Origin: Parcubacteria group bacterium
GTDB taxonomy: Bacteria; Patescibacteria; Paceibacteria; UBA9973; UBA2103
Assembly (NCBI GenBank): GCA_028286605.1
Contig: JAQBRE010000002.1
Span: forward strand, 124,001-188,000
DNA: 64,000 nucleotides
Direction of reading: 5' to 3'
Notes under the pieces: model-generated
The model's database searches: none
What the model saw: the letters and a program-made list of their open reading frames with translations, nothing else
What the model was told of the DNA's origin: nothing
Shown: in pieces, positions 6,561 to 16,130 of the stretch
How the letters are laid out: every line of letters begins with the position of its first letter
How positions within the stretch are numbered: position 1 is the first letter of the stretch
Program-made: the position numbers and the translations under genes

Positions 6561-8090
6561 TTAGCGTGCGAACTCGACGACACGGTTCTCGCGGATGACA
6601 TTCACTTTGATTTCGCCAGGATATTTGAGTTCCTCCTGTATGCGTACGGCGATTTCACGTGCCAGCTTGTGCGTTTCAAGGTCTGATACCTTGCCTGGGT
6701 TCACGAAGATGCGAATTTCACGGCCTGCCTGAATGGCGAATACCTTTTCAACGCCCGGGAAGCTCTTGGCGATGCGTTCGAGGTCTCCAAGGCGCTCAAG
6801 ATAGCGTTCGATAGTGTCACGGCGTGCGCCAGGGCGTGAAGCAGAGATGCTGTCTGCCACCTGCACGATGATAGACTCCGGCGTTTCATAGGGATATTCC
6901 TCATGATGCGCCTGCATAGCCTGAATGATTGGCTTCGCTACGCCGAACTTCTCAAGAATACGACGGCCTATTTCAACATGCGTGCCTTGAACCTCATGAT
7001 CCACCGCTTTGCCGATGTCATGAAGAAGTGCGCCTGCGCGGGCAACCTCAGCATCTGCACCAAGCTCATCAGCAAGCATGCCGGCGATGTGCGCCATCTC
7101 TATGGAGTGCTGCAATACGTTCTGGCCATAACTGGTGCGGAAGTGCAGGCGGCCGATAAGCGTTATAAGGCGTGGATCAAGGCCCACGATGCCCACTTCA
7201 TACGCAGCTTCTTCACCTTTCTGCTTAACGATAGCCTCGACTTCCTGCTTCGCCTTCTCAACGAGCTCCTCAATCTTTGCCGGCTGAATACGGCCGTCTT
7301 CGATAAGGCGCTCAAGCGCTATCTTCGCGATGTGGCGACGGAGCGGATCGAAGGATGAAAGCGTAATCTTATCCGGTCCATCATCGATGATGACGTCTAC
7401 GCCCGTTGCGCGCTCGAATGCCTTGATGTTACGGCCTTCTTTTCCGATGATCTTGCCCTTCATCTCTTCGGTGGGGAGCTGCACAGAGAGCGTCATGATG
7501 TCCGTATTCACGGCATTGCCCATGCGATGAATGGCGGTGAGGAGAATGCCGCGCGCTTTCTCTTCCATGCGCTCACGACCATTGGTCTCAAGCTTCTGGA
7601 TACGCGAAAGGATCGCATTCTCATGAATGTGCTCAATATTGCTGAGCAGTTTCGTACGCGCTTCTTCTTCGGAAAGCTCTGCGATGCGAGCAAGCTCTGC
7701 TTGCTCGCTGCGAATGAGTGCTTCTGCGTCCTTCTTAAGGTTCGTTGCTTCGTTCTCGCGCATCTTCACCTGATCGGAAAGCTCCGTAAGGTTCTGTTCG
7801 CGCTCGTCGAGGAACTCCTCGCGCTTCGTGATGCGTGCGACATAGGTTTCCAAACGCTTCTCACGCTCTTTTATAGGCGCTTCAGCTTCTTTCTCTATAT
7901 CTTCGGCACGCGCTTCTGCTTCCGCGATGATGCGGCTGACGCGTTCTTTCGCATCAAGCATGCGCTGTTTCACTTCAAGCTCCAGCGAGCCGCGCTGACC
8001 GAGTGCGATCAAAAGGCGAAGCACATAGCCAAGCGCGATGCCTGCCGTGCCGGAAATGGCGAGCAGTATCAATACTAATTTTATGGACAT
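6561..8090 (-). CDS. rny: Ribonuclease Y
   Basis: 509 residues, the family's normal size. RNase Y is a membrane-anchored endoribonuclease that starts bulk mRNA decay. Visible in order: one N-terminal membrane helix (residues about 3-28), a long charged coiled coil (about 35-185), a KH domain with GKEGRNIKAF (216-225), and an HD domain with the catalytic HD in ALLHDIGK (H357, D358) and HHEEYP further on. The C-terminus NVIRENRVVEFAR is typical. The gene lies downstream of clpP on the same strand with 109 bases between. Confidence 0.96.
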   Translation of the reverse strand: MSIKLVLILLAISGTAGIALGYVLRLLIALGQRGSLELEVKQRMLDAKERVSRIIAEAEARAEDIEKEAEAPIKEREKRLETYVARITKREEFLDEREQNLTELSDQVKMRENEATNLKKDAEALIRSEQAELARIAELSEEEARTKLLSNIEHIHENAILSRIQKLETNGRERMEEKARGILLTAIHRMGNAVNTDIMTLSVQLPTEEMKGKIIGKEGRNIKAFERATGVDVIIDDGPDKITLSSFDPLRRHIAKIALERLIEDGRIQPAKIEELVEKAKQEVEAIVKQKGEEAAYEVGIVGLDPRLITLIGRLHFRTSYGQNVLQHSIEMAHIAGMLADELGADAEVARAGALLHDIGKAVDHEVQGTHVEIGRRILEKFGVAKPIIQAMQAHHEEYPYETPESIIVQVADSISASRPGARRDTIERYLERLGDLERIAKSFPGVEKVFAIQAGREIRIFVNPGKVSDLETHKLAREIAVRIQEELKYPGEIKVNVIRENRVVEFAR

Positions 8091-8199
8091 AAAACAATTT
8101 GGGGCCTAGGTAGGCGGCAGAGCCGTCCACCAAGGAATAGGTCAAATAAGGTCGAACACACGCACCTTACTACGATTACTACGCGCGGTAAAACCGAGC

Positions 8200-8811
8200 T
8201 TATTTCGTTTTGTAGACCTGGTCGACGAGGCCATACTTCTTTGCATCGTCTGCGGAAAGGTAGTAGTCGCGATCAACATCTATTTCAACCTTCGAAAGCG
8301 GCTGGCCCGTAGTCTTTGCAAGAATCTTATTCAGGCGATCACGGAGCGAAAGGATACGCTTTGCGCTGATCTCGATGTCAGAAGCCTGTCCTTCGGCGCC
8401 ACCGTGTGGCTGGTGAATCATGATGTCTGCGTTGGGAAGCGCGAAGCGCTTCCCCTTAGCACCAGACGCAAGGATGATAGAACCCATCGAAGCTGCCATG
8501 CCGATAGCAACAGTCGCCACATCAGGTTTCACATGGTTCATCGCATCAACGATAGCGAGGCCGGAGTGCACATGGCCGCCTGGTGAGTTCACGTAGAGCC
8601 AGATATCACGCTTCGGATCTTCGGTCTCAAGGAAGAGAAGCTGCGAAATAATGAGGTTCGCGACATCATCATCGATAGGGCCGCCAAGGAAGATAATACG
8701 GTCCTTAAGCAGGCGGGAATATATATCGTATGCACGCTCGCCGAACTGGGACTTTTCAAGCACCATCGGCACCAGCATCGAAGACGGGGAAGTTGATTTG
8801 TTCATAGCCAT
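8200..8811 (-). CDS. clpP: ATP-dependent Clp protease proteolytic subunit
   Basis: 203 residues. ClpP forms the barrel that degrades proteins unfolded by a ClpX/ClpC partner, neither of which is in the window. The catalytic triad is present: S108 in GMAASMG, H133 in MIHQPHGG and Asp in DVDRDYYLSADDA (D182). The short N-terminus fits a protein with a trimmed propeptide. The start is supported by AAAGGA shortly before the ATG, one of the clearer ribosome-binding sites among housekeeping genes here. Confidence 0.96.
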   Translation of the reverse strand: MAMNKSTSPSSMLVPMVLEKSQFGERAYDIYSRLLKDRIIFLGGPIDDDVANLIISQLLFLETEDPKRDIWLYVNSPGGHVHSGLAIVDAMNHVKPDVATVAIGMAASMGSIILASGAKGKRFALPNADIMIHQPHGGAEGQASDIEISAKRILSLRDRLNKILAKTTGQPLSKVEIDVDRDYYLSADDAKKYGLVDQVYKTK

Positions 8812-8859
8812 AGTCCTTTCATGGTATCAAAAAGCAGGATTTCCGTATACTCTGACGAT

Positions 8860-9522
8860 ATGAAACGCCACGCACTCAACTTCCGCATCCTATATCAGTT
8901 CGCTTTCAGTCTTCTTATTATTGCTGCGCTCACCACGCAATTCATATACGGAGGCTTAGCAGCTGGATTCACATTTCCCTATATCGCGCTCTTCATCAGC
9001 TACTTTACGATCCTGAGCAATATATTAGTTGCAATCGCGCTAGCAGGGGAAGCGAGCGCGAGCTTGAACCAACGCCCGCTTTCAGGACGTTTCGAATGGA
9101 TGCGCGGTTTCGCGGTCTTCTGCATAATCGCAACGGGTATTACGTACACATTCTTCCCGCATGCACCGGGCGGAGCGATGCTCCAAATCGATAACTCATT
9201 GTCGTGGGCGAACACCGTCTTTCATCACATCATGCCGATCGTCGCTGCGCTTGATTGGATCCTGTTTCCTCCGAAACGCGTCGTGCGCTGGATCTCCGTC
9301 GTGTATTGGATACTGCTTACGGCGGTATACGCCATATACGTAGAAGTGCTTGGCGCAATGAGCGGCGTGTATCCGTATTTCTTCCTTGATCCGACAAAAC
9401 TTGGCGGCTATGCAGGAGTGTCTCGCGCCGCATTAGGATTCATTCCGTTCTTCCTGGTGTTCGGCGTCGGCATCGTTCTCGCGAACAAGCTTCGCGTCGG
9501 GTTCAAGAAAAGTAAGGGCTAG
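8860..9522 (+). CDS. Pr6Pr-family integral membrane protein
   Basis: About 220 residues with six predicted membrane helices. It carries the family motifs: ISYFTILSNILVA in helix 2 and HHIMPIVAALDW near the middle, plus a YPYFFLDP loop. The biochemical role of bacterial Pr6Pr (FAR-17a/AIG1-like) proteins is not established. ATG 8860 is preferred over the in-frame start at 8821 because TATACT (8846-8851) lies 8 bases upstream, implying a leaderless transcript divergent from clpP. Confidence 0.8.
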   Translation: MKRHALNFRILYQFAFSLLIIAALTTQFIYGGLAAGFTFPYIALFISYFTILSNILVAIALAGEASASLNQRPLSGRFEWMRGFAVFCIIATGITYTFFPHAPGGAMLQIDNSLSWANTVFHHIMPIVAALDWILFPPKRVVRWISVVYWILLTAVYAIYVEVLGAMSGVYPYFFLDPTKLGGYAGVSRAALGFIPFFLVFGVGIVLANKLRVGFKKSKG

Positions 9523-9755
9523 TGTGTCGTGCTGGACGTAACGGGAACGGGCTGTATCTGCGCGATGCGCTTGCCCCATGCGTAGAAGGCACCGACGACG
9601 ATCATCACGAGGATGAGCACGATGATTACGATTGCTCCATACGATGCTTGCTTCTGCTTCGCGATGCTTGAAGAGATCGGAGGAACGATGGGTGCGGGGG
9701 CAACGATAGGCACAACAGGTTCGTTAGTAACGGGAGTTTGAGTTGGGGTGTCCAT
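9519..9755 (-). CDS. Small single-pass membrane protein
   Basis: 78 residues: a Pro/Thr/Val-rich N-terminal segment (about 1-35), a hydrophobic helix (YGAIVIIVLILVMIVVGAFY) and a short tail. It resembles the other small anchored protein at 57647-57928 in plan, not in detail. Function unknown. The end overlaps the stop of the Pr6Pr gene by 4 bases. ATG 9755 is chosen over an upstream in-frame start that would cross the ppa terminator hairpin. Confidence 0.6.
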   Translation of the reverse strand: MDTPTQTPVTNEPVVPIVAPAPIVPPISSSIAKQKQASYGAIVIIVLILVMIVVGAFYAWGKRIAQIQPVPVTSSTTH

Positions 9756-9759
9756 ATAT

Positions 9760-9795
9760 AAAGATGATGCCCCTAAGTATAGAGGCATCATCTTT
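9760..9795 (-). terminator. Terminator after ppa
   Basis: A 12-bp perfect stem AAAGATGATGCC/GGCATCATCTTT. Read on the minus strand it ends in TTTATATAT. It separates nusA-ppa from the small membrane protein gene. Confidence 0.7.
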
Positions 9796-9828
9796 CAAAC
9801 CAAAATAAAGAATGTTTACTGCTGCCGT

Positions 9829-10347
9829 TTATTTCTTGTCGGCGTAGAGCTTCATCGCGCGTTCGAATGCTGCTTCGGCCTGCGCCTTGCCTTCGAATTC
9901 GCCAACCTGCACTTCCTTCTTCTGAATCTGCTTATAGGTAGCGAAGAAGTGCGAGATTTCCTTGAGCATGTGCTGGTTCACGTCAGCGATGTCCTGAATC
10001 TGTGCGAAACGGGGATCATCAACAGGTACCGCAATGATCTTCTCGTCAGGTTCACCGCCATCAATCATGGGCATGATGCCAACGGGGCGCGCACGTACGA
10101 GGATGCCAGGTACGAGCGGATACGTGGTGAGAAGCACCACATCAAGCGCGTCGCCGTCATCCCAGAGCGTCTGCGGTACGAAGCCATAGTCGAAGGGATA
10201 ATCCTGCGCCGAGTGCAGAACGCGGTCGAGCGCGATGAGGCCGGTCTCCTTGTCTATCTCATACTTATTCTTCGAGCCTTTGTTGATCTCGATGATGACG
10301 TTCATCTGCTCCTTCGTCCCTGGTGCAATGTCGTGCAATAGGTTCAT
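9829..10347 (-). CDS. ppa: Inorganic pyrophosphatase
   Basis: 172 residues, soluble family I enzyme. It hydrolyses PPi to two phosphates and pulls biosynthetic reactions forward. The family signature is visible as DGDALDVVLL with its Mg-binding aspartates, along with EINKGSKNKYEID and YPFDYGFVPQT near the N-terminus. It begins 5 bases after the nusA stop, so both are almost certainly on one mRNA. Confidence 0.96.
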   Translation of the reverse strand: MNLLHDIAPGTKEQMNVIIEINKGSKNKYEIDKETGLIALDRVLHSAQDYPFDYGFVPQTLWDDGDALDVVLLTTYPLVPGILVRARPVGIMPMIDGGEPDEKIIAVPVDDPRFAQIQDIADVNQHMLKEISHFFATYKQIQKKEVQVGEFEGKAQAEAAFERAMKLYADKK

Positions 10348-10352
10348 AAGAA

Positions 10353-11804
10353 TTATGCGTTATCGGCGAGTGTCTCTGAGGATTCGTCGCGTGCTTCGCG
10401 TTCCTCTGAAACCGCTGCGTTGTCGGTGAATGCTACCTCCTCTTCCATAGCGAGGCCTTCAGCGGGTGTTTCGTCTGCAGCATCAGTGATGATGGAATCC
10501 ATATCACCCGTGTCGAGACCGATTTCCTTTGCTGGATCGCTCTCTTCAGCTTCTTCTGCATCTTCTATCGCCACCTCAGCGTCTGCGATAGCGACCTGTG
10601 CCGCTTCAACGCGTGCTACGGATGCGCCTTCGTTCGTGTCAGACTCGCCGACGTTCTCGCCGCCGGTTGATGCGATGTCGATGTTCCAACCCGTGAGCTT
10701 CGCTGCGAGGCGAACGTTCTGGCCGCCGCGACCGATAGCAAGAGACTGCTGGTCTTCGGAAACCGTAACAGTTGCACGGTGTCCTTCTTCGTCGAGCTCG
10801 ACGCTCGTAACGGTTGCAGGAGAAAGCGCTTCCTTGATGAACGCTGCCTGGTCTTCAGACCATTCGATGATGTCGATGCGTTCGCCGCCGAGTGCACCCA
10901 TAACGGTCGAAACGCGTACGCCGCGCTGACCGACGAGTGAACCGACTGGGTCTACGTGCGGATCAATCGAGGCGATAGCGATCTTGGTACGAGCGCCCGC
11001 TTCGCGGGCGATGCCCTTAACCTCGAGCGCACCGCTAGCGAGTTCCGGAGCCTCCATCTCGAAGAGCTTGATGAGGAACTTAGGATGCGAACGGGAAAGG
11101 CGAAGATATACGCCACGAAAACCCTCGTCTACGTTATATAGGTATGCGGCGATGCGCTCTCCTGGGCGATAGCGTTCGCCAGGAATCTGCTCCTCGTAGG
11201 GAATGATGCCGGTTGCACGGCCGAGGTCGATGAATATCGCGCCGCGCTCAACGCGCTGCACGATACCGCTTACGACTTCGCCCTTCTTGTGGCCGAATTC
11301 CTCAAGGATTGAAAGCTTCTCTGCCTCGCGGATCTTCTGGATAACGACCTGCTTCGCCGTCTGTGCAGCGATACGGCCGAAATCATCCTGCGGCTCGAGA
11401 GGGAATACTATTTCGCCACCGAGTTCAGCGTCGCGCTTAATGCGCTTCGCATCTTCCAAAAGCATGTGCTTTTCAGCGTCATAACGGGGAAGTTCGCCTT
11501 CAGCGACGATTTCCTCGCCTTCATGCTGGAAATACTTAGCAACAGGAGCCTGCTCTTCTTCAGCGAGTTCCTCTTCGTTAGGGAAACGCACCATCGTGTC
11601 GTCCACGATAGTCTTTACCTGTTCGAAACCGACGGTACCGCCGTTCATGTCGACCATGGCACGGATAACCTGGCCGCGCTTTCCGTATTCCTTCTTATAG
11701 GCAGTGGCCATCGCGCTTTCGATAGCCTCCATCATGGTTTCGCGGGTGATTCCGCGGTCTTCGAACTCCCCGAGCACTGAATTGATTGTTTTTAGATCCA
11801 ACAT
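10353..11804 (-). CDS. nusA: Transcription termination/antitermination factor NusA
   Basis: 483 residues. NusA binds RNA polymerase and nascent RNA at pauses and terminators. Domains in order: N-terminal polymerase-binding domain (1 to about 165) enlarged by an acidic stretch near 75-115, S1 domain (about 170-245, GVVSGIVQRVERGAIFIDLG), then KH1 and KH2 (VGSLVGQRGVRVSTVM, LAIGRGGQNVRLAAKL). The last ~100 residues are a low-complexity acidic tail, in place of the AR repeats of Escherichia coli. First gene of the nusA-ppa unit. Confidence 0.95.
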   Translation of the reverse strand: MLDLKTINSVLGEFEDRGITRETMMEAIESAMATAYKKEYGKRGQVIRAMVDMNGGTVGFEQVKTIVDDTMVRFPNEEELAEEEQAPVAKYFQHEGEEIVAEGELPRYDAEKHMLLEDAKRIKRDAELGGEIVFPLEPQDDFGRIAAQTAKQVVIQKIREAEKLSILEEFGHKKGEVVSGIVQRVERGAIFIDLGRATGIIPYEEQIPGERYRPGERIAAYLYNVDEGFRGVYLRLSRSHPKFLIKLFEMEAPELASGALEVKGIAREAGARTKIAIASIDPHVDPVGSLVGQRGVRVSTVMGALGGERIDIIEWSEDQAAFIKEALSPATVTSVELDEEGHRATVTVSEDQQSLAIGRGGQNVRLAAKLTGWNIDIASTGGENVGESDTNEGASVARVEAAQVAIADAEVAIEDAEEAEESDPAKEIGLDTGDMDSIITDAADETPAEGLAMEEEVAFTDNAAVSEEREARDESSETLADNA

Positions 11805-12003
11805 ATCTTCAATATTTAGTTTTTCGCACGTATTTAATTACTCTCATTCTCTCACATCCCGTCCAAATGATTAAACGGCCTTAAAAAGAAAGGCCCGCGG
11901 GAGCGGACTTCTCAGATAGGCGCAGGATACCATATATAGGTATTGCGTCAATGACTAGAGGGGCGTAGGATGGCCCCAGACCACAGAAAGAAGGAAAGTT
12001 CAA

Positions 12004-12609
12004 ATGAACGCTATGGGTAAGATCAAGGTAACGATCAGTCCGGAATCTCCACGTAAGTTCGCCAAGGAACAAACCCGGCAAAAGGCCATCGATGCCGCCT
12101 GGTACCTGTTCGCCAACAATAAATATGCCGAGGTCACTGTTCGTGACATTGCTCAATTGATGGGCAAATCAACGGGCGCGTTCTTCGCGAGCTTCACCAG
12201 CAAAGAGGAAGCCTTTGCTGCTGTCGTAACGGAGGGATACGCTGAATACGAAAAAGCGGCAACGGACTATCTCGCTCACCATACCGTGAACGACGAGACT
12301 ATCGGAAAGTTCGTGGTCAGGATTCTTGGGATCGACCATGAGAATCTGGAGCGGCTCAATCTCTTGCGCACCGAAATGGAAATCTCCATGACGGCAAAGC
12401 CGGAAGAGAGCCTGCTCAATAAACGGAAGCAATTCCTTTATGACTTGCTGCTTTCGCATTACGACCAGGATCGCGCGGTCGGGCTGTATCTGGACTTCGC
12501 GTGGGCGCTGCACCTCGACGATTGCCGTGAAGCTCATGCTCTGCCTGTTCTCGGGTCGCGCATGGGCATGATCGATCGGTCGCTGAAGAGCGAACTTTCT
12601 TCGCTCTAG
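12004..12609 (+). CDS. TetR/AcrR-family transcriptional regulator
   Basis: 201 residues with an N-terminal TetR helix-turn-helix (RQKAIDAAWYLFANNKYAEV...VRDIAQLMGKSTGAFFASF, about 25-70) and a helical ligand domain. The target and ligand are unknown. A strong Shine-Dalgarno GAAGGAAAG precedes the ATG, unlike most genes here. A candidate promoter TTGCGT-17-TAGGAT lies upstream (about 11944-11972). The neighbours are nusA (divergent) and pilB; no adjacent efflux gene hints at a target. Confidence 0.85.
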   Translation: MNAMGKIKVTISPESPRKFAKEQTRQKAIDAAWYLFANNKYAEVTVRDIAQLMGKSTGAFFASFTSKEEAFAAVVTEGYAEYEKAATDYLAHHTVNDETIGKFVVRILGIDHENLERLNLLRTEMEISMTAKPEESLLNKRKQFLYDLLLSHYDQDRAVGLYLDFAWALHLDDCREAHALPVLGSRMGMIDRSLKSELSSL

Positions 12610-12647
12610 TAGTGACGAACATTCTTTTCCCCTTACGAGCATGACAA

Positions 12648-12677
12648 AGCGCGCCGCGATTCCTATCGCGGCGCGTT
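12648..12677 (+). terminator. Terminator after the TetR gene
   Basis: An 11-bp GC stem CGCGCCGCGAT/ATCGCGGCGCG with TCCT loop, then TTATACTTTATA. The T-rich tail doubles as the -10 region of the following pilB gene. Confidence 0.7.
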
Positions 12678-12698
12678 ATACTTTATATACAAACGCGC

Positions 12699-14450
12699 AT
12701 GCAAGTCTCTGAAAGCGAATTGAAAGCATTCATTCTTGATTCCGGCTTAGTTGCCCGGAAGGAAGTTGAGGCTGCAGAAACAGAAGGGAAGGAACGCAAG
12801 CAATCGCTCGGCGATATTCTCGTTTCACAGGGGGCGCTCACTAGTGACGCGCTTCGTCGCATCAAAGCATACGTGCTCGGCATTCCGTTCGTGAACCTTA
12901 AGGACTTGAAAGTGCCATTCGAAATCCTTTCTCTCATACCTGAACCGATCGCACGCACGCACAACATCATCGCGTTCCGTAAGAATGGCCAGGAGTTGGA
13001 AGTGGCGATGCTTGATACAGAAGATCTTCCTGCTATCGATTCCGTACGAAAGAAGACCGGCTTGAAAATCCTTCCGCGCCTTACGGATGACGATTCCATC
13101 AAGCATTCCTTGATGCAGTATCAAAAATCCCTGAAGGAAGAATTCGGCGACCTCATCACCACGGAAGCAGGAAAGCTAACGCTCGTTAAGGAATCAGACG
13201 GCGAAGAGAAGTCCGGCGATGAGCTTAAGAAGATGGCGGAAGATCTGCCGATCGTGCGTATCGTCGATACGCTGCTTCGCCATGCGATCATCCAGGGCGC
13301 GTCCGACATCCACATCGAACCGATGGAGCAGGAAGTGCTCGTGCGCTATCGCATCGACGGCACGCTGCATGATGCAATGACGCTTCCGAAGCAAGCTACT
13401 TCCGGTATCACCGCACGCATCAAAGTGCTTGCGAACCTGAAGCTCGATGAGAAACGCTTGCCGCAAGACGGTCGCTTCAAGATGGAAACGGATGCAGACA
13501 AAGTTTCGTTCCGCGTGTCGTTGCTCCCAACGTATTACGGCGAGAAGATCGTGATGCGTTTGCTGCGCGAAACCGGCGAAGGCTTCAGCCTTGAATCACT
13601 CGGTTTCCATGGAGAAACGATGGAGCGTATTCATGGTTCGATGAAAGCGACGACCGGTATCATTCTCGTATCGGGCCCTACGGGTTCTGGAAAGACGACG
13701 ACGCTCTATACGATTCTCGATATCCTGAATCAGCCGGACGTAAATATCTCGACGATCGAAGATCCTATCGAGTATCAGATGAAGCGCGTGAACCAGACGC
13801 AGGTGAATCCTGCGATCGGTTTCAGTTTCGCCGACGGCCTTCGCGCACTGCTTCGCCAGGACCCGAACATCATCATGGTGGGAGAAATCCGCGATAAGGA
13901 AACCGCATCGCTCGCTATCAATGCAGCGCTCACCGGTCACGTCGTGCTTTCAACCATTCACACCAACTCCGCTGCCGGCGCGATTCCGCGTCTCATGGAT
14001 ATGGGCGTCGAGCCATTCCTTCTTGTTTCCACACTTCGCTTGATCGTTGGCCAGCGTCTCGTACGTCGCCTCTGCGACGACAAGGAAACCTATACGCCAG
14101 ACGCAGCAGCGCGTGACAAGATCGCAACGAAAGATAAGTTCGAGTCTGCGCTCAATTCGCTTATAGAAGAGAAGCTTGTTACTAAGGGTACGAAGATCGA
14201 TCAGATCCCGTTCTTCCGTCCGAAAGCATCGGCTGAATGCGAAGACGGATACAAGAGCCGTGTCGGTATCCATGAGATTCTCACCGTTTCACCGACGATA
14301 AAAGACATGATCATTCATGGCGGGTCACCAGATGCTATCGAGGAGCAAGGACGTAAGGAAGGAATGCTCACGATGCTCGAAGACGGTTTGTATAAAGCAG
14401 CGCGCGGCATCACGTCGCTCGAAGAAGTGCTTCGCGTTATTTCGGAATAA
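12699..14450 (+). CDS. pilB: Type IV pilus assembly ATPase (GspE/PilB family)
   Basis: 583 residues. This hexameric cytosolic ATPase powers pilus extension. It has a GspE-N/MshEN domain (1 to about 150), then the ASDIHIEP stretch (201-208), Walker A GPTGSGKT (326-333), Asp box with SIEDPIEY-type STIEDPIEY (351-359), Walker B IIMVGE (391-396) and His box (STIHTNSA). The tetracysteine zinc site of many PilB proteins is not evident. TATATA (12684-12689) lies 9 bases before the ATG. Partner pilC follows after one small gene. Confidence 0.95.
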   Translation: MQVSESELKAFILDSGLVARKEVEAAETEGKERKQSLGDILVSQGALTSDALRRIKAYVLGIPFVNLKDLKVPFEILSLIPEPIARTHNIIAFRKNGQELEVAMLDTEDLPAIDSVRKKTGLKILPRLTDDDSIKHSLMQYQKSLKEEFGDLITTEAGKLTLVKESDGEEKSGDELKKMAEDLPIVRIVDTLLRHAIIQGASDIHIEPMEQEVLVRYRIDGTLHDAMTLPKQATSGITARIKVLANLKLDEKRLPQDGRFKMETDADKVSFRVSLLPTYYGEKIVMRLLRETGEGFSLESLGFHGETMERIHGSMKATTGIILVSGPTGSGKTTTLYTILDILNQPDVNISTIEDPIEYQMKRVNQTQVNPAIGFSFADGLRALLRQDPNIIMVGEIRDKETASLAINAALTGHVVLSTIHTNSAAGAIPRLMDMGVEPFLLVSTLRLIVGQRLVRRLCDDKETYTPDAAARDKIATKDKFESALNSLIEEKLVTKGTKIDQIPFFRPKASAECEDGYKSRVGIHEILTVSPTIKDMIIHGGSPDAIEEQGRKEGMLTMLEDGLYKAARGITSLEEVLRVISE

Positions 14451-14523
14451 GTCTTCATTGACCGCATCTGCGGCTAATGGTTAGATAGCGGCAGTACGAA
14501 ACCTAGCGATCAAGGAGGACCGC

Positions 14524-14751
14524 ATGATACAAGCTTCGCCTAAAGCCCCGATCGGAACATTCATCGTTGCGGAACTGCTCCGTAGCGACAACAGATGGTC
14601 GGTGGTCGGTGAGCCGCATGAATCGCTCGAAGTGGCACGAGAAATGGCACGGCAACTTAATCTGCCGAGCACTCCCGAGCTCGCCTACTTCGTCTGTGAT
14701 CACAACGGCATCGTTCCTGAAAAGACTCTTTCGGATACCAATACGAAGTAG
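14524..14751 (+). CDS. Small hypothetical protein (75 aa)
   Basis: Not recognised. Soluble, with an N-terminal strand (IGTFIVAELLRSDNRWSVV) and a helix SLEVAREMARQL. It has a textbook Shine-Dalgarno (AAGGAGG, 5 bases from the ATG) and its own terminator, so it is an independent small gene placed between pilB and pilC. No evidence ties it to the pilus. Confidence 0.75.
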   Translation: MIQASPKAPIGTFIVAELLRSDNRWSVVGEPHESLEVAREMARQLNLPSTPELAYFVCDHNGIVPEKTLSDTNTK

Positions 14752-14778
14752 CCAAAGATCCTTTCCGGCTTCTTATCG

Positions 14779-14811
14779 AAGACCCGTTTCCGCCTTGCGG
14801 AAACGGGTCTT
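14779..14811 (+). terminator. Terminator between the 75-aa gene and pilC
   Basis: A 15-bp perfect stem (14779-14793 / 14797-14811) with a CTT loop, followed by TTCGCTTTTA. Confidence 0.8.
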
Positions 14812-14840
14812 TCGCTTTTACCGCATGCTACGATAGCGTT

Positions 14841-16058
14841 ATGAAATTCAGCGTCGTGGTGAAATTGCCAGACGGCAGCGAAGAGAATCGCATGATCGAC
14901 GCGAAGACGCGCTTCGCCGTGTATGAACAGATAGAAAAAGAAGGAGCGTCAGTCCTTACGCTTGAAGAAGGGAAGGGCGGAGGCATGCCGAAGTGGGCGA
15001 ACATAAGTTTTGGCGGCGGCCATATCAAGAGCGAGCAGCGCATCACTCTCACCAAGAACCTTTCCGCTATGCTTACGGCAGGCTTGACGCTTTCACGAGC
15101 ACTCTCTGTTATCGAACGCCAGTCTAAGAATAAATATCTGAAGACGGTCGTAAGCACGCTCGAGACTGCAGTGAAATCTGGCCTCTCATTCCACGAAGGC
15201 CTCCAGCAATTCCCGAAAGTCTTCTCGCCGCTCTTCATCGCCATGACCAAGGCAGGCGAGGAATCAGGAAAGCTTTCTGATTCGCTCAAAGTAGTTTCAA
15301 AGCAGATGGAGAGCTCTGAAGCGCTTACGAAGAAAATCAAAGGCGCAATGATCTATCCGTCTATCATCCTCGTCGCCATCGTCATCATCGGTATCCTCAT
15401 GCTCGTCTTCGTGGTGCCGACGCTTGCGAGCACCTTCGCTTCATTTGGTGGCACGCTCCCGCTCGCGACGCGCATTATTATCGCGATGTCTGACTTCGTC
15501 GTGAAGAATGTCATCCTCGTGGTCATCCTCGTTGCCGGCGTCATCGGCGGCTTCATGTATTTCATACGCACGAAGATCGGCAGCGCCATCATGCTGTTCG
15601 CTGCGCTGCACATGCCGGTTATCGGTGAACTCACGCGCGAGACCATGAGCGCCCGCGCTGCACGCACGCTTTCATCGCTTCTTTCTTCCGGTGTCGAGAT
15701 GCTTTCTGCTATAGAAATAACCGGAGAAGTGGTCGGAAAGAACGTATTCGGTAAGGTGCTCGTTGAGGCAGGCGAGCGCGTGAAGAAAGGAGAACAGCTT
15801 TCCACGACATTCGAATCGTATCCGAAACTCTACCCGCTCCTCTTTACGGACATGATCGCTGTGGGAGAAGAGACCGGTAAGGTGTCAGAGATGCTCGGCC
15901 AGGTGGCTGAATATTATGAAGGTGACGTCGAAGACCGTACGAAGGATCTTTCCACTATCATCGAGCCGCTCCTCATGCTCTTCATCGGTGCTTTCGTCGG
16001 CGTGTTCGCAATCGCCATGATCGCTCCTATCTACTCGCTCTCGAGCACGATCAGCTAA
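14841..16058 (+). CDS. pilC: Type IV pilus inner-membrane platform protein (PilC/GspF)
   Basis: 405 residues, the family's normal size, with two T2SS-F domains (about 65-190 and 270-395). Each is followed by membrane helices (about 170-195, 220-245, 375-400). It sits in the cytoplasmic membrane and couples PilB to pilin polymerisation. Start support: TACGAT (14829-14834) 6 bases before the ATG, so probably leaderless. Confidence 0.94.
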   Translation: MKFSVVVKLPDGSEENRMIDAKTRFAVYEQIEKEGASVLTLEEGKGGGMPKWANISFGGGHIKSEQRITLTKNLSAMLTAGLTLSRALSVIERQSKNKYLKTVVSTLETAVKSGLSFHEGLQQFPKVFSPLFIAMTKAGEESGKLSDSLKVVSKQMESSEALTKKIKGAMIYPSIILVAIVIIGILMLVFVVPTLASTFASFGGTLPLATRIIIAMSDFVVKNVILVVILVAGVIGGFMYFIRTKIGSAIMLFAALHMPVIGELTRETMSARAARTLSSLLSSGVEMLSAIEITGEVVGKNVFGKVLVEAGERVKKGEQLSTTFESYPKLYPLLFTDMIAVGEETGKVSEMLGQVAEYYEGDVEDRTKDLSTIIEPLLMLFIGAFVGVFAIAMIAPIYSLSSTIS

Positions 16059-16130
16059 GGTTCGATCCCTTGTCTGCCAGTAAAACACTTATGCGGGTTC
16101 GATGATTTTGGACATGTATAATCGTTTTAT